Shown: one piece after another, positions 1 to 7,096 of the stretch | Layout of the letters: each line of letters begins with the position of its first letter | Numbering within the stretch: the first letter of the stretch is position 1 | Assembly: GCA_964581605.1 (NCBI GenBank) | Contig: CAZOPF010000043.1 | Coordinates: 1 to 44,424, forward strand | Direction: 5' to 3' | From: CAADGU01 sp964581605 | Lineage (GTDB): Bacteria; Chloroflexota; Anaerolineae; Promineifilales; Promineifilaceae | DNA: 44,424 nt | Program-made: the position numbers and the translations under genes | The notes under the pieces: generated by a model | What the model saw: the letters and a program-made list of their open reading frames with translations, nothing else | What the model was told of the DNA's origin: nothing | Databases searched by the model: none

Positions 1-35
1 GCGATCTCCTCGTCCGATTGGGTGAGCAGCCATGA
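1..35 (+). CDS. 3' end of an unidentified upstream gene (partial)
   Basis: The third forward frame is open from the window edge and ends at a TGA at 33-35. This overlaps the cytidine deaminase ATG at 32 in a four-base ATGA junction, the usual sign of translational coupling. Only about ten residues (DLLVRLGEQP) are visible, so the product cannot be named. Nucleoside-salvage genes such as a pyrimidine phosphorylase often precede cdd, but that is context only. Confidence 0.35.
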   Translation, partial: DLLVRLGEQP

Positions 36-445
36 GCAGTACGGCCGTAATCGGTGACGAGCAACGCCAGGCATTGATCCAGGCGGCGGTGGCGGCGCGA
101 GAGCAGGCATATGCCCCTTATTCACATTACAAGGTGGGGGCGGCATTGCTAACGGCGGACGGCCGTATCTTTACTGGCGTTAATGTGGAAAATGCCTCTT
201 ATGGGCTGACCATTTGTGCGGAGCGGACGGCCGTGTTCAAGGCCGTCTCCGAAGGCTGCCGGGAATTTATGGCCGTGGCCGTGGCCACCGAAAATGCCGG
301 TTCGCCGTGTGGCGCCTGCCGCCAGGTGCTGGCCGAATTTGCCGGAGATGTGCCGGTATGGCTGGTGGATGCAACGGGCAACGGCCGTGCCACTACCCTC
401 TACACCTTGTTACCCGATCACTTCGGCCCGGAGCATTTGCCATAA
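32..445 (+). CDS. cdd: Cytidine deaminase
   Basis: Hydrolytically deaminates cytidine and deoxycytidine to uridine and deoxyuridine in cytosolic pyrimidine salvage. The 137-residue length fits the homotetrameric family. The zinc site is visible as C62-A-E64, with the proton-shuttling glutamate, and P92-C93-G-A-C96; the substrate-binding NVENASYG segment lies at 51-58. The start is supported by the ATGA overlap with the preceding reading frame, which suggests coupled translation with an upstream salvage gene outside the window. Three copies of the ACGGCCGT palindrome lie in the first 235 bases and a fourth at 381-388. Identification is secure. Confidence 0.95.
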   Translation: MSSTAVIGDEQRQALIQAAVAAREQAYAPYSHYKVGAALLTADGRIFTGVNVENASYGLTICAERTAVFKAVSEGCREFMAVAVATENAGSPCGACRQVLAEFAGDVPVWLVDATGNGRATTLYTLLPDHFGPEHLP

Positions 446-622
446 CCAGCTCATGTTTTAGGAAAGATGACACTTTGCCCGGCAAGAGATGACAACTGAT
501 ACATGACAGACACGGCCGTGCCTGTTTACTCTGTGGACGGATGTCTCCCCCATCACGTCTGCTTTCCTCCCCCAAGAGCATCCAGCTTACCAAATCCCCT
601 AGTTTGACAAGGAGAAAAGATC

Positions 623-1753
623 ATGCTCAACAAAGTTGCTGATCTGGCCGGGCCGGGCATTGGTAATTATGATGATTTGTGGCACATTTTGCCGGATGAT
701 TACCATTCCTTGCTCTCGCCCAAAGAAACCCAACAGGCGATTTTTGCCGCCAAACAATACATTGAAGAAAACCTGTGCAAAGAGCTAAACCTGATGATGG
801 TGACGGTGCCGCTGATTGTGGATGTGGACAGCGGCGTCAACGATTACCTGGATCGGGACGGCTCGCGCACCCCGGTGCGTTTCCACATCAGCAATGATTA
901 CGACAAGCACCCCGTTGACGCCGAAGTGGTGCAGGCGGCCACCAAGTGGAAGCGCATGGCTTTGAAGCAGTTTGATATGAAACCAGGTGAAGGATTAGTG
1001 ACCGATATGCGTGCCGTGCGCAAGGATTATTTCTTGGACCACGACCACAGTGCTTATGTGGATCAGTGGGACTGGGAGCGCGTGATTACCGAAGATCAGC
1101 GCAATCTGGAATTTCTGACGGCCGTTGTCACCCGCATCTGGAAAGTGATCAAAGGCGCAGAAAGCTATGTGCAGGGTATGTTCCCCAAGTTACGCGATGA
1201 TCGCTACCCCAATCTACCCGAAGAACTCACCTTTCTGCACGCGGAAGATATTCTGGACATGTACCCCAATCTGCCGCGCAAACAGCGGGAAACGGCCGTG
1301 CTGCAAGAATACCCCGCCGTCTTCATCTATGGCATTGGCTGGACGCTGCGTGATGGCTACCCCCACGAAATGCGCGCCGCCGATTATGATGATTGGGTCA
1401 CGCCAACGGTTTCTGAAGACGGCCGTCCCATGCACGGCTTAAACGGCGACATCCTGGTCTGGAATCCGGTCACACGCCGCCGCCATGAGCTTTCTTCCAT
1501 GGGCATTCGCGTCAACAAACGCACCCTGGTGCAGCAATTAGAGATGACCGGGCAGCTTCATTTCTTGAACCTGCCTTACCACAAAGCGATACTAAACGAC
1601 GAGATTCCATTGAGCATTGGCGGTGGCATTGGGCAGTCGCGCACCCTCATGCAACTGCTGCGCAAAGCGCACCTGGGCGAAGTCAGTGTCACCGTCTGGC
1701 CCAAGATTTTGAAGGAGATGGGGGCGAAGAAAAATATCTTCGTGTTGGAATAA
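623..1753 (+). CDS. asnA: Aspartate-ammonia ligase (asparagine synthetase A)
   Basis: ATP-dependent conversion of aspartate and ammonia to asparagine with release of AMP and pyrophosphate, in the cytosol. The fold is related to class II aminoacyl-tRNA synthetases. The 376-residue protein is somewhat longer than the roughly 330-residue enterobacterial enzyme. It carries the class II-like C-terminal motif SIGGGIGQSR near residue 330 and the AsnA-type segment MMVTVPLIVDVDSGVND near residue 60. A strong AAGGAG Shine-Dalgarno at 609-614 fixes the start. The gene appears monocistronic: a 177-bp spacer precedes it and a short hairpin (1788-1808) follows. No T-box leader is evident in the upstream spacer. 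Confidence 0.95.
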   Translation: MLNKVADLAGPGIGNYDDLWHILPDDYHSLLSPKETQQAIFAAKQYIEENLCKELNLMMVTVPLIVDVDSGVNDYLDRDGSRTPVRFHISNDYDKHPVDAEVVQAATKWKRMALKQFDMKPGEGLVTDMRAVRKDYFLDHDHSAYVDQWDWERVITEDQRNLEFLTAVVTRIWKVIKGAESYVQGMFPKLRDDRYPNLPEELTFLHAEDILDMYPNLPRKQRETAVLQEYPAVFIYGIGWTLRDGYPHEMRAADYDDWVTPTVSEDGRPMHGLNGDILVWNPVTRRRHELSSMGIRVNKRTLVQQLEMTGQLHFLNLPYHKAILNDEIPLSIGGGIGQSRTLMQLLRKAHLGEVSVTVWPKILKEMGAKKNIFVLE

Positions 1754-1787
1754 GCGGGAATAGCGTAAAATAGCGGCTACCAAACAC

Positions 1788-1808
1788 GCGATTTCTTGAA
1801 GAAATCGC
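1788..1808 (+). terminator. Hairpin downstream of asnA
   Basis: A perfect 9-bp stem, GCGATTTCT / AGAAATCGC, closes a 3-base loop (TGA) 35 bases after the asnA stop. There is no run of T after it, so it is either a weak intrinsic terminator or an RNA-stabilising hairpin. It ends 16 bases before the methyltransferase start and could also hinder that gene's translation. Confidence 0.5.
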
Positions 1809-1824
1809 ATGTCTAACACGCCCT

Positions 1825-2592
1825 ATGTCTATTGATGCCCCGACCCAACGTTTTTCTGATCGCGTGGCCCATTACGTTAAATATCGGCCGGGCTACCCAA
1901 CGGCCGTCCTCACCAACCTGCGCGATGAATGGGGGTTGACGAGGACGGCCGTTGTGGCTGACATTGGCGCCGGTACTGGCCTGCTCACCCGCCTCTTTCT
2001 GGACAATGGCAACCCCGTCTACGGCGTGGAACCAAACGCCGAAATGCGGGCGGCAGGCGAGGCATTTCTGGCCGAATACCCCCACTTCACCAGCATTAAC
2101 GGCACGGCCGAAGCCACCACCCTGCCCGACCACAGCGTAGATTTCATCGTTGCCGGGCAGGCCGCCCACTGGTTTGATCCTGTGCCTACCCGCGCCGAAT
2201 GGCTGCGCATCTGCAAGCCGGGCGGGAAGATCGCCCTGGTCTGGAATACGCGCCATGTGGATGGCTCCGCGTTTATGCAGGCGTATGAGCGAATTCTGGT
2301 GACGTTTGCGCGGGATGACACAGGGCGGCCGCGCCGCGAAGGCGGCCACGAACGGGGGCCAGAGCATATTTTGGGTAACGATTATGCCTATCGCACATTT
2401 GACAACGCGCAGCAGTTTGATTACGCCGGTCTGGAAGGGCGCACTCTCTCCTCTTCGATGATGCCCCTGGCGGGGCACCCCCAGTATGAGCCGATGTTGG
2501 CGGCACTGCACGACCTGTTTACACGCTATGAGGAGGACGGCCGTGTGGCCGTCCTCTACACCACCGAGCTGTACATCTCCATGCTTGATTAA
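1825..2592 (+). CDS. Class I SAM-dependent methyltransferase
   Basis: A 255-residue methyltransferase of the Methyltransf_11/25 type. The N-terminal RFSDRVAHYVKYRPGYP segment is typical of this small-molecule group. Motif I is VADIGAGTGLLT at about 44-55, followed by the acidic ribose-binding GVEPNAEM near 70. A DFIVAGQAAHWFDP motif near 110 and the CKPGGKIALVWN post-motif complete the Rossmann core. The substrate is not predictable from sequence. No clear Shine-Dalgarno precedes the ATG, but the family N-terminus matches this start. The AraC regulator follows after 38 bases on the same strand, so the two may be cotranscribed. Confidence 0.88.
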   Translation: MSIDAPTQRFSDRVAHYVKYRPGYPTAVLTNLRDEWGLTRTAVVADIGAGTGLLTRLFLDNGNPVYGVEPNAEMRAAGEAFLAEYPHFTSINGTAEATTLPDHSVDFIVAGQAAHWFDPVPTRAEWLRICKPGGKIALVWNTRHVDGSAFMQAYERILVTFARDDTGRPRREGGHERGPEHILGNDYAYRTFDNAQQFDYAGLEGRTLSSSMMPLAGHPQYEPMLAALHDLFTRYEEDGRVAVLYTTELYISMLD

Positions 2593-2630
2593 CTCTCCCG
2601 TCGCCTGCGTATAAAAAACGAGGTGGCGCA

Positions 2631-3491
2631 ATGGGTGAGTTTGAGATTATGTGTTACGAAGGGCAGGCGATGGTGATTGGCACCTTCTTCTGCCCGCCAA
2701 CCCATCCCCGTTTTCCAGATACCGGGCCGATTGGTGGTTATACCATCGTGTTTCCGCGCACCAGTGTGACCATTACCCACGACGGCCGTCCCCCCATCGT
2801 CGCCGATCCCAATGTGGTCATGTTTTACAACCAGGGGCAGTTGTACCGGCGGGGCAAGATTTCTGAGCAGGGAGATTTGTGTGACTGGTTTGGTTTTGGG
2901 CAAACGGCCGTCATCGAAGCTATCCGCACCCATGACCCCACCGTGGATGAACGCTGGCTGACCCCGTTTTGCTTCACATATAGCCCGGCGGCTTCCACCA
3001 TTTATATGCAGCAGCGCTTACTCATCCATTACCTCAACCAAACGGCCGTGCCTGACTGTTTGTATGTGGAAGAAAAAGCATTTGCTATTTTACAGCAGGC
3101 CCTTACGCACGCTTATGCCACACGGCCGTGCCGCGTACCAAAAGATAATCACACCACCCGGCAGCACCGGGAACTGGCACAGGCCGTGAAGGAACTGCTG
3201 GCCCGCCGTTTTGCTGAACCGCTGTCGCTGGCACAAATTGCTACGGCCGTTTACACCTCCCCTTTTCACCTCAGCCGCGTTTTCCGCCAGCAAACCGGCC
3301 TGACCATCCACCATTACCTCAACCAGCTTCGGCTGCGGGCGGCTCTGGCTCATGTGGCCGAACCCGGCGCGAATCTGACCGACCTGGGCTTGCAGCTTGG
3401 CTATGCCAGCCACAGCCATTTCACACTGGCCTTTCGTCGCGCTTTTGGCGCCGCTCCCTCTCACTTTCGCCAGACCATGAATCTGCCCTGA
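2631..3491 (+). CDS. AraC-family transcriptional regulator
   Basis: A 286-residue regulator with an unclassified N-terminal sensing domain (about 1-180) and a C-terminal AraC/XylS DNA-binding domain (about 190-286) with two helix-turn-helix units. The first HTH contains LSLAQIATAVYTSPFHLSRVFRQ and the second LTDLGLQLGYASHSHFTLAFRR, followed by the family signature FGAAPSHFRQ. GAGG at about 2619-2622 serves as ribosome binding site. The N-terminal domain resembles cupin-type sensing domains only loosely, so the ligand is unknown. The neighbouring methyltransferase is a possible partner by position. A hairpin overlaps the stop codon. Confidence 0.9.
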   Translation: MGEFEIMCYEGQAMVIGTFFCPPTHPRFPDTGPIGGYTIVFPRTSVTITHDGRPPIVADPNVVMFYNQGQLYRRGKISEQGDLCDWFGFGQTAVIEAIRTHDPTVDERWLTPFCFTYSPAASTIYMQQRLLIHYLNQTAVPDCLYVEEKAFAILQQALTHAYATRPCRVPKDNHTTRQHRELAQAVKELLARRFAEPLSLAQIATAVYTSPFHLSRVFRQQTGLTIHHYLNQLRLRAALAHVAEPGANLTDLGLQLGYASHSHFTLAFRRAFGAAPSHFRQTMNLP

Positions 3492-3510
3492 CAGGTTTGT
3501 GCAACCTGTC
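3490..3510 (+). terminator. Hairpin at the end of the AraC gene
   Basis: GACAGGTT and AACCTGTC form a perfect 8-bp stem with a five-base loop. The left arm begins inside the TGA stop codon. No T-tract follows, so this is a candidate rather than a classic intrinsic terminator. Confidence 0.45.
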
Positions 3511-3630
3511 GGAAGTGAAATGAGCAAGATTTTGACAGCGTGACGGCCGTCAGTTGCCCTATCCTCCAACCATCTGATAACTGGATGCGGTACGGCCGTG
3601 TCCCATTTATACACTTTTATGGAGGATACA

Positions 3631-4935
3631 ATGTTTACACGACGCTTTAAATTTTCTCTTTTATTGGCTGGCGCTGCTTTGCTGCTGTTTGGCTTAGTCG
3701 CAATGGCTGATAGTCCCGTTTTTGCACCGCATATCGTCATCATTCACCAGTTTGATGGCGAGCAGGTGGGGGATGGTTTTGGCTGGGTGGGTGCAGATTT
3801 GGGCGACCTGACCGGCGATGGTATCCATGAACTGCTGATTCCCGCGCCTTTTTTTGCCGATGAAAACGGATTTCCCGTCGGCAAATTCTACGTCTACTCC
3901 GGCAGTGATGGCGCGCTGCTGCATAGCGAAACCGGGCTGGGCTATCTGGGTTACAGCGCGGCCACAGCCGGGGATGTGAACGGTGATGGTGTGGCCGATT
4001 ACATTGTCAGTGGGCCAATCGGCCGTTATGCCAATGTCTATTCAGGTGCAGACCATACTATCTTGCTGACGTTTAACGCCGGGCCGGGCGAGTTCTTTGG
4101 GGCCAGCGTGACAGGGGCGGGGGATGTGAATGGCGACGGCCGTGCCGACCTTTTGGTGGGCGCACAAAATGCCAGCTATAGTTTCACCAATGCGGGCCGG
4201 GTTTACCTGTATTCGGGCATGGATGGGTCTCTGTTATGGACGGCCGATGGGCCAGCCGCTTTTGCCCGGTTAGGTAGCGGCGCAGGGCTGGTGGGAGATG
4301 TGAATGGGGATGGCGTACCCGATTCGGTAGTGGGGGCGATGGGCGCAGCACAGGCGTTTGTGTTTTCTGGGGTGGATGGCAGCGTCATTCATACCCTGTC
4401 CCCGCAGCGGCCAGAAGAGGCGGCCGTGTTTGGACAATTTTTCGCTTCTGGCGCTGGCGACCACAATGCGGACGGTATTCCCGATGTCTTTGTGGCCGAT
4501 TATGCCGCAACGGTCAATGGCGTATCCGGTACAGGGAATGCCTTTATCTTTTCCGGGGCGGATGGGGCACTCTTGGAGGCGATGGACGGCCGTGAACCAG
4601 GCGGCGGTTTTGGGCCTGGTCGTGCTTATGATGACATTGATGGCGACGGGTATGGCGACCTGGTCATCGGTTCGTGGACTTCTAGCCAGCATGTGCCGTC
4701 CGGTGGCAAAGTGGAGGTTTACAGCGGGCGCGGCCCACGCCGGGCACAATTGGTGCAGAAGATGATTGGCACGGTGGCGGGCGATAGTTTGGGGGTGGAT
4801 GCGCTGCCGGTGGGCGATTTGAATGGGGATGGGTTAATAGATTTTATGGCGACGGCCGTTGGCAACAACTTCAATGGCACGGATGTCGGCCATGTCTACA
4901 TTGTGGCCGGTGATCCTTTCCCGCCTGGGAAGTAA
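3631..4935 (+). CDS. Secreted FG-GAP repeat (integrin-alpha-like) beta-propeller protein
   Basis: A 434-residue exported protein. Residues 1-30 form a signal peptide (basic FTRRFKF, then a Leu/Ala-rich core, with likely cleavage after AMA before DSP). The rest is seven FG-GAP repeats, each with a calcium-binding Asp-rich loop such as DLTGDG, DVNGDG, DHNADG, DIDGDG and DLNGDG, from about residue 57 to 394. This is the number expected for a closed seven-bladed propeller. Such proteins act extracellularly in adhesion or ligand binding; no catalytic site is apparent. GGAGG at 3621-3625 with a 5-base spacer selects this ATG over in-frame GTG 3598 and ATG 3619. It converges on the esterase gene across a strong hairpin. 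Confidence 0.88.
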   Translation: MFTRRFKFSLLLAGAALLLFGLVAMADSPVFAPHIVIIHQFDGEQVGDGFGWVGADLGDLTGDGIHELLIPAPFFADENGFPVGKFYVYSGSDGALLHSETGLGYLGYSAATAGDVNGDGVADYIVSGPIGRYANVYSGADHTILLTFNAGPGEFFGASVTGAGDVNGDGRADLLVGAQNASYSFTNAGRVYLYSGMDGSLLWTADGPAAFARLGSGAGLVGDVNGDGVPDSVVGAMGAAQAFVFSGVDGSVIHTLSPQRPEEAAVFGQFFASGAGDHNADGIPDVFVADYAATVNGVSGTGNAFIFSGADGALLEAMDGREPGGGFGPGRAYDDIDGDGYGDLVIGSWTSSQHVPSGGKVEVYSGRGPRRAQLVQKMIGTVAGDSLGVDALPVGDLNGDGLIDFMATAVGNNFNGTDVGHVYIVAGDPFPPGK

Positions 4936-4944
4936 AAGTTGTAG

Positions 4945-4978
4945 AAGGTGCGCCACACTTGCAAGTGCGGCGCACCTT
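4945..4978. terminator. Bidirectional terminator hairpin
   Basis: AAGGTGCGCC pairs with GGCGCACCTT (10 bp). After one A/C mismatch the stem continues for five more pairs (CACTT/AAGTG) around a tiny loop. It fills the 43-base spacer between the convergent FG-GAP and esterase genes, with short A and T runs on its outer edges, as expected for a shared terminator. Confidence 0.7.
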
Positions 4979-5872
4979 TCAAGCCGGGAAGGCCCATCGC
5001 AAAAATTGGGGCAATACCTGTGCCCAGGTATCATAATTGTGACGGCCGCCGGGCACCTCCACATAGACCAGATCCTTACCGCGCCGGTAGCCCAATGTTT
5101 CCAGTTCATCTATCAGTTCCAGCGTGTCCTGTATGGCATCTATCACCCCGTTCTGGTCACGGTCTTCAAATTCATCCTGGGTAGCCGCTTCAAACCAGAA
5201 CCGCTGCCCTTCCCGTTTTGGCCCCTGCCGCACCTGGCTATGGGCCAGGCGCTCACCCGGTGCAATGGCTGTTTCCTCATCGGCGGCCGTCCACCAAAAA
5301 GAGCCGGACATGACGCCAACGATGCCGAAGGCGTCGGGGAAGTTCCAGGCAATATCGAAGGCGGAGAGGCCACCGAGTGAGGCCCCCAGGATGGCGGTGT
5401 CCGCGGCGCGTTCGCTTACGCGGAAGTTTTGGCGCATAAAGGGGAGCAGTTCTTCCAGGACGAAGAGGGTGTAGAGCGCCGCCTTGCTGCCCAGGCCACG
5501 TGCATTGGGGGCAACGGCCGTGCCATACTCTTCCAATCGCTCCTCATTTGTGGGAACCGCCACTGCCACCAACGGCTCAAGCTGACGGCGGGCAAAAAGC
5601 GTGGCTAACGTTTGTTGCAAATGGAGCGCTTCCCTATCCTGCCCATCGTGGACGAGCAGCAATTGGCAGGTCTGATCGTTGTGGTGGTAATCAGGAGGCA
5701 GGTAAATGTATAACGGCCGTGTATTGTCCAGATGGTGCGAATAGAAATCGGGGACGGTAATGACGTGGATGGCAGCTAAGAGCTGCTGTGCCCGCCGCCG
5801 CCGCTGCCACCAGGCAAAACCCAATAAGGCCAGGAGAACGGCCGTTAACAAGAGTGGTGAAAAGATGTCCAT
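4979..5872 (-). CDS. Membrane-anchored esterase, putative esterase (EstD/IroE) family
   Basis: A 297-residue alpha/beta hydrolase of the PF00756 type. Residues 5-22 form an N-terminal transmembrane segment followed by a basic RRRR stretch, so the protein is probably membrane-anchored. The nucleophile elbow GASLGG places the catalytic Ser at 165, in the family context LGASLGGLSAFDIAWNFPDAFG, and the catalytic His is in GGRHNYDTW near residue 280. The natural ester is unknown; relatives act on acyl, siderophore or glucan-linked esters. An acidic EDRDQNGVIDAIQDT loop resembles a calcium-binding insertion. It starts 12 bases after the stop of the response regulator-kinase on the same strand, so it is likely the last gene of that operon. 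Confidence 0.82.
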   Translation of the reverse strand: MDIFSPLLLTAVLLALLGFAWWQRRRRAQQLLAAIHVITVPDFYSHHLDNTRPLYIYLPPDYHHNDQTCQLLLVHDGQDREALHLQQTLATLFARRQLEPLVAVAVPTNEERLEEYGTAVAPNARGLGSKAALYTLFVLEELLPFMRQNFRVSERAADTAILGASLGGLSAFDIAWNFPDAFGIVGVMSGSFWWTAADEETAIAPGERLAHSQVRQGPKREGQRFWFEAATQDEFEDRDQNGVIDAIQDTLELIDELETLGYRRGKDLVYVEVPGGRHNYDTWAQVLPQFLRWAFPA

Positions 5873-5884
5873 TTGCCTGCGGGT

Positions 5885-6976
5885 TTATAGCTCAACCGTA
5901 AAAATGGAACCCCGCGGGGCATTCGGTTCCACGTAGATACGGCCGTCGTGCGCCTCCACCACCATCTTGCAAAAAGCCAGCCCCAACCCCACCTGAGACA
6001 CATCCCGCCGTTTGGCCGCCACAATCTTAAACTTATCAAAAATCGTTTCCTGGTGTTCTTCGGGGATGCCCGGCCCCTGGTCTATGACCTGAAACAGCAT
6101 GTTAACGGCCGTCATACTGCTCATCTCCTGTTCCATTTGCGGATAAACCAGTCGCAAGGTAATCGTTCCACCCGTTGGCGAAAACTTAACAGCATTAGTG
6201 AGCAAATTATCCAGCACACGTCGCCAGAGGCTGGCATCTACCAGCAACGTTTTTGTCACCTGCGGCAGCTCCAACACCAGGGTAATATCCTTCAAGGCCG
6301 CCATCGGCAAGAAACCATCCCGCACGGCCGTAACCAGTTCATTCATATCCACAGCAGACCGGGTGAGCATGAGACGGCCGTGTTCCATCTTCGCCATCAT
6401 CAACATGTCCGTCAAAAATCCACTCAACCGCGCCGCCTCGCTGCGAATGGTAGACAGCGGCATCGAAGCCACTCCTACCTCTTTCTCCAACAAATCACAA
6501 GAAATCAAAATGGCCGAAAGCGGGCTGCGAATATCATGCACAATCATATTAGACAGGTCTTGCCGCAGTTGCAGCGCCGTCTGCAACTCATCATGCCGCT
6601 GCTTGATGCGCAGCATGGAGCGCACCCGCGCCCGCAGTTCCAGCCCGTTGTAGGGCTTATGCAAAAAATCGTCCGCCCCTGCTTCCAGACCCCGCGCCAA
6701 ATCCTGCTTACTATCCAGCGCCGTCACCAGGATTATGGGTACATGCTGCCACTTCGGGTTGCGGCGCAGACGCTCGCACAACTCAAAACCATCCAGGCCC
6801 GGCATCATCACATCCAACAAAATGACATCGGCCGAGTCTTCGTCCAGATGGGCCAGCGCTTCATAGCCATCGGCCGCAAACGCCAGGTCATACCCTTCAC
6901 GCAGCAGCAGCATTTCCATCGTCTGCCGCGCACTTGGCTCATCATCTACAATAAGGATTTGGGGAATCTCGTTAAT
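5885..6976 (-). CDS. Response regulator-histidine kinase hybrid (probable ATT start)
   Basis: Receiver domain first, then a HisKA/HATPase_c kinase core, the inverted order found in many phosphorelay proteins. With the start I propose (ATT at 6976), the protein is 363 residues: acidic pair in ILIVDDEP, phosphoacceptor D55 in VILLDVMMPG, KPY lysine near 108, phosphorylatable H147 in MIVHDIRSP, N box near 270 and G box QVGLGLAFCKMVVEAHDG at the end. The first in-frame ATG (6919) would remove the DD pair and strand beta-1, which a working receiver needs. No ATG, GTG or TTG lies in frame between 6976 and an upstream stop, and GAGG sits five bases before the ATT. It lies downstream of the large hybrid kinase, its likely phosphorelay partner. 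Confidence 0.85.
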   Translation of the reverse strand: MNEIPQILIVDDEPSARQTMEMLLLREGYDLAFAADGYEALAHLDEDSADVILLDVMMPGLDGFELCERLRRNPKWQHVPIILVTALDSKQDLARGLEAGADDFLHKPYNGLELRARVRSMLRIKQRHDELQTALQLRQDLSNMIVHDIRSPLSAILISCDLLEKEVGVASMPLSTIRSEAARLSGFLTDMLMMAKMEHGRLMLTRSAVDMNELVTAVRDGFLPMAALKDITLVLELPQVTKTLLVDASLWRRVLDNLLTNAVKFSPTGGTITLRLVYPQMEQEMSSMTAVNMLFQVIDQGPGIPEEHQETIFDKFKIVAAKRRDVSQVGLGLAFCKMVVEAHDGRIYVEPNAPRGSIFTVEL

Positions 6977-6993
6977 GGTAACCTCACTTGGGG

Positions 6994-7096
6994 GTGTTTG
7001 AGTGTTTTAGTGTTTGGGTGTCTCATCTCTTAAACACACAAACGCCTGAACACCTGAACACCTAAACACCTGAATACCTGAATACCTAAACACCGG
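6994..7096. repeat. Inverted arrays of 8-bp tandem repeats
   Basis: Units GTGTTTGA, GTGTTTTA, GTGTTTGG and GTGTCTCA run in exact 8-bp register at 6994-7025. From 7041 to 7096 seven further 8-mers of the type AACACCTG / AATACCTA run with the complementary sense. Together they make an inverted repeat of arrays around a short centre. The TAG stop of the hybrid kinase gene (7086-7088) lies inside the right array, so its last codons are repeat-derived. The array fills the spacer between the two kinase genes. Confidence 0.85.

Noticed and set aside
446..622. T-box or other riboswitch in front of asnA
   Set aside because: No T-box sequence or convincing specifier/antiterminator structure could be found in the 177-base spacer.
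1813..2631. 272-codon reverse ORF opposite the methyltransferase
   Set aside because: The forward strand encodes recognisable SAM-binding motifs; the reverse translation matches nothing I recognise.
5948..7033. 361-codon forward ORF opposite the response regulator-kinase
   Set aside because: Antisense to a conserved receiver/kinase; the translation is His/Arg/Gln-rich noise and lacks a ribosome binding site.
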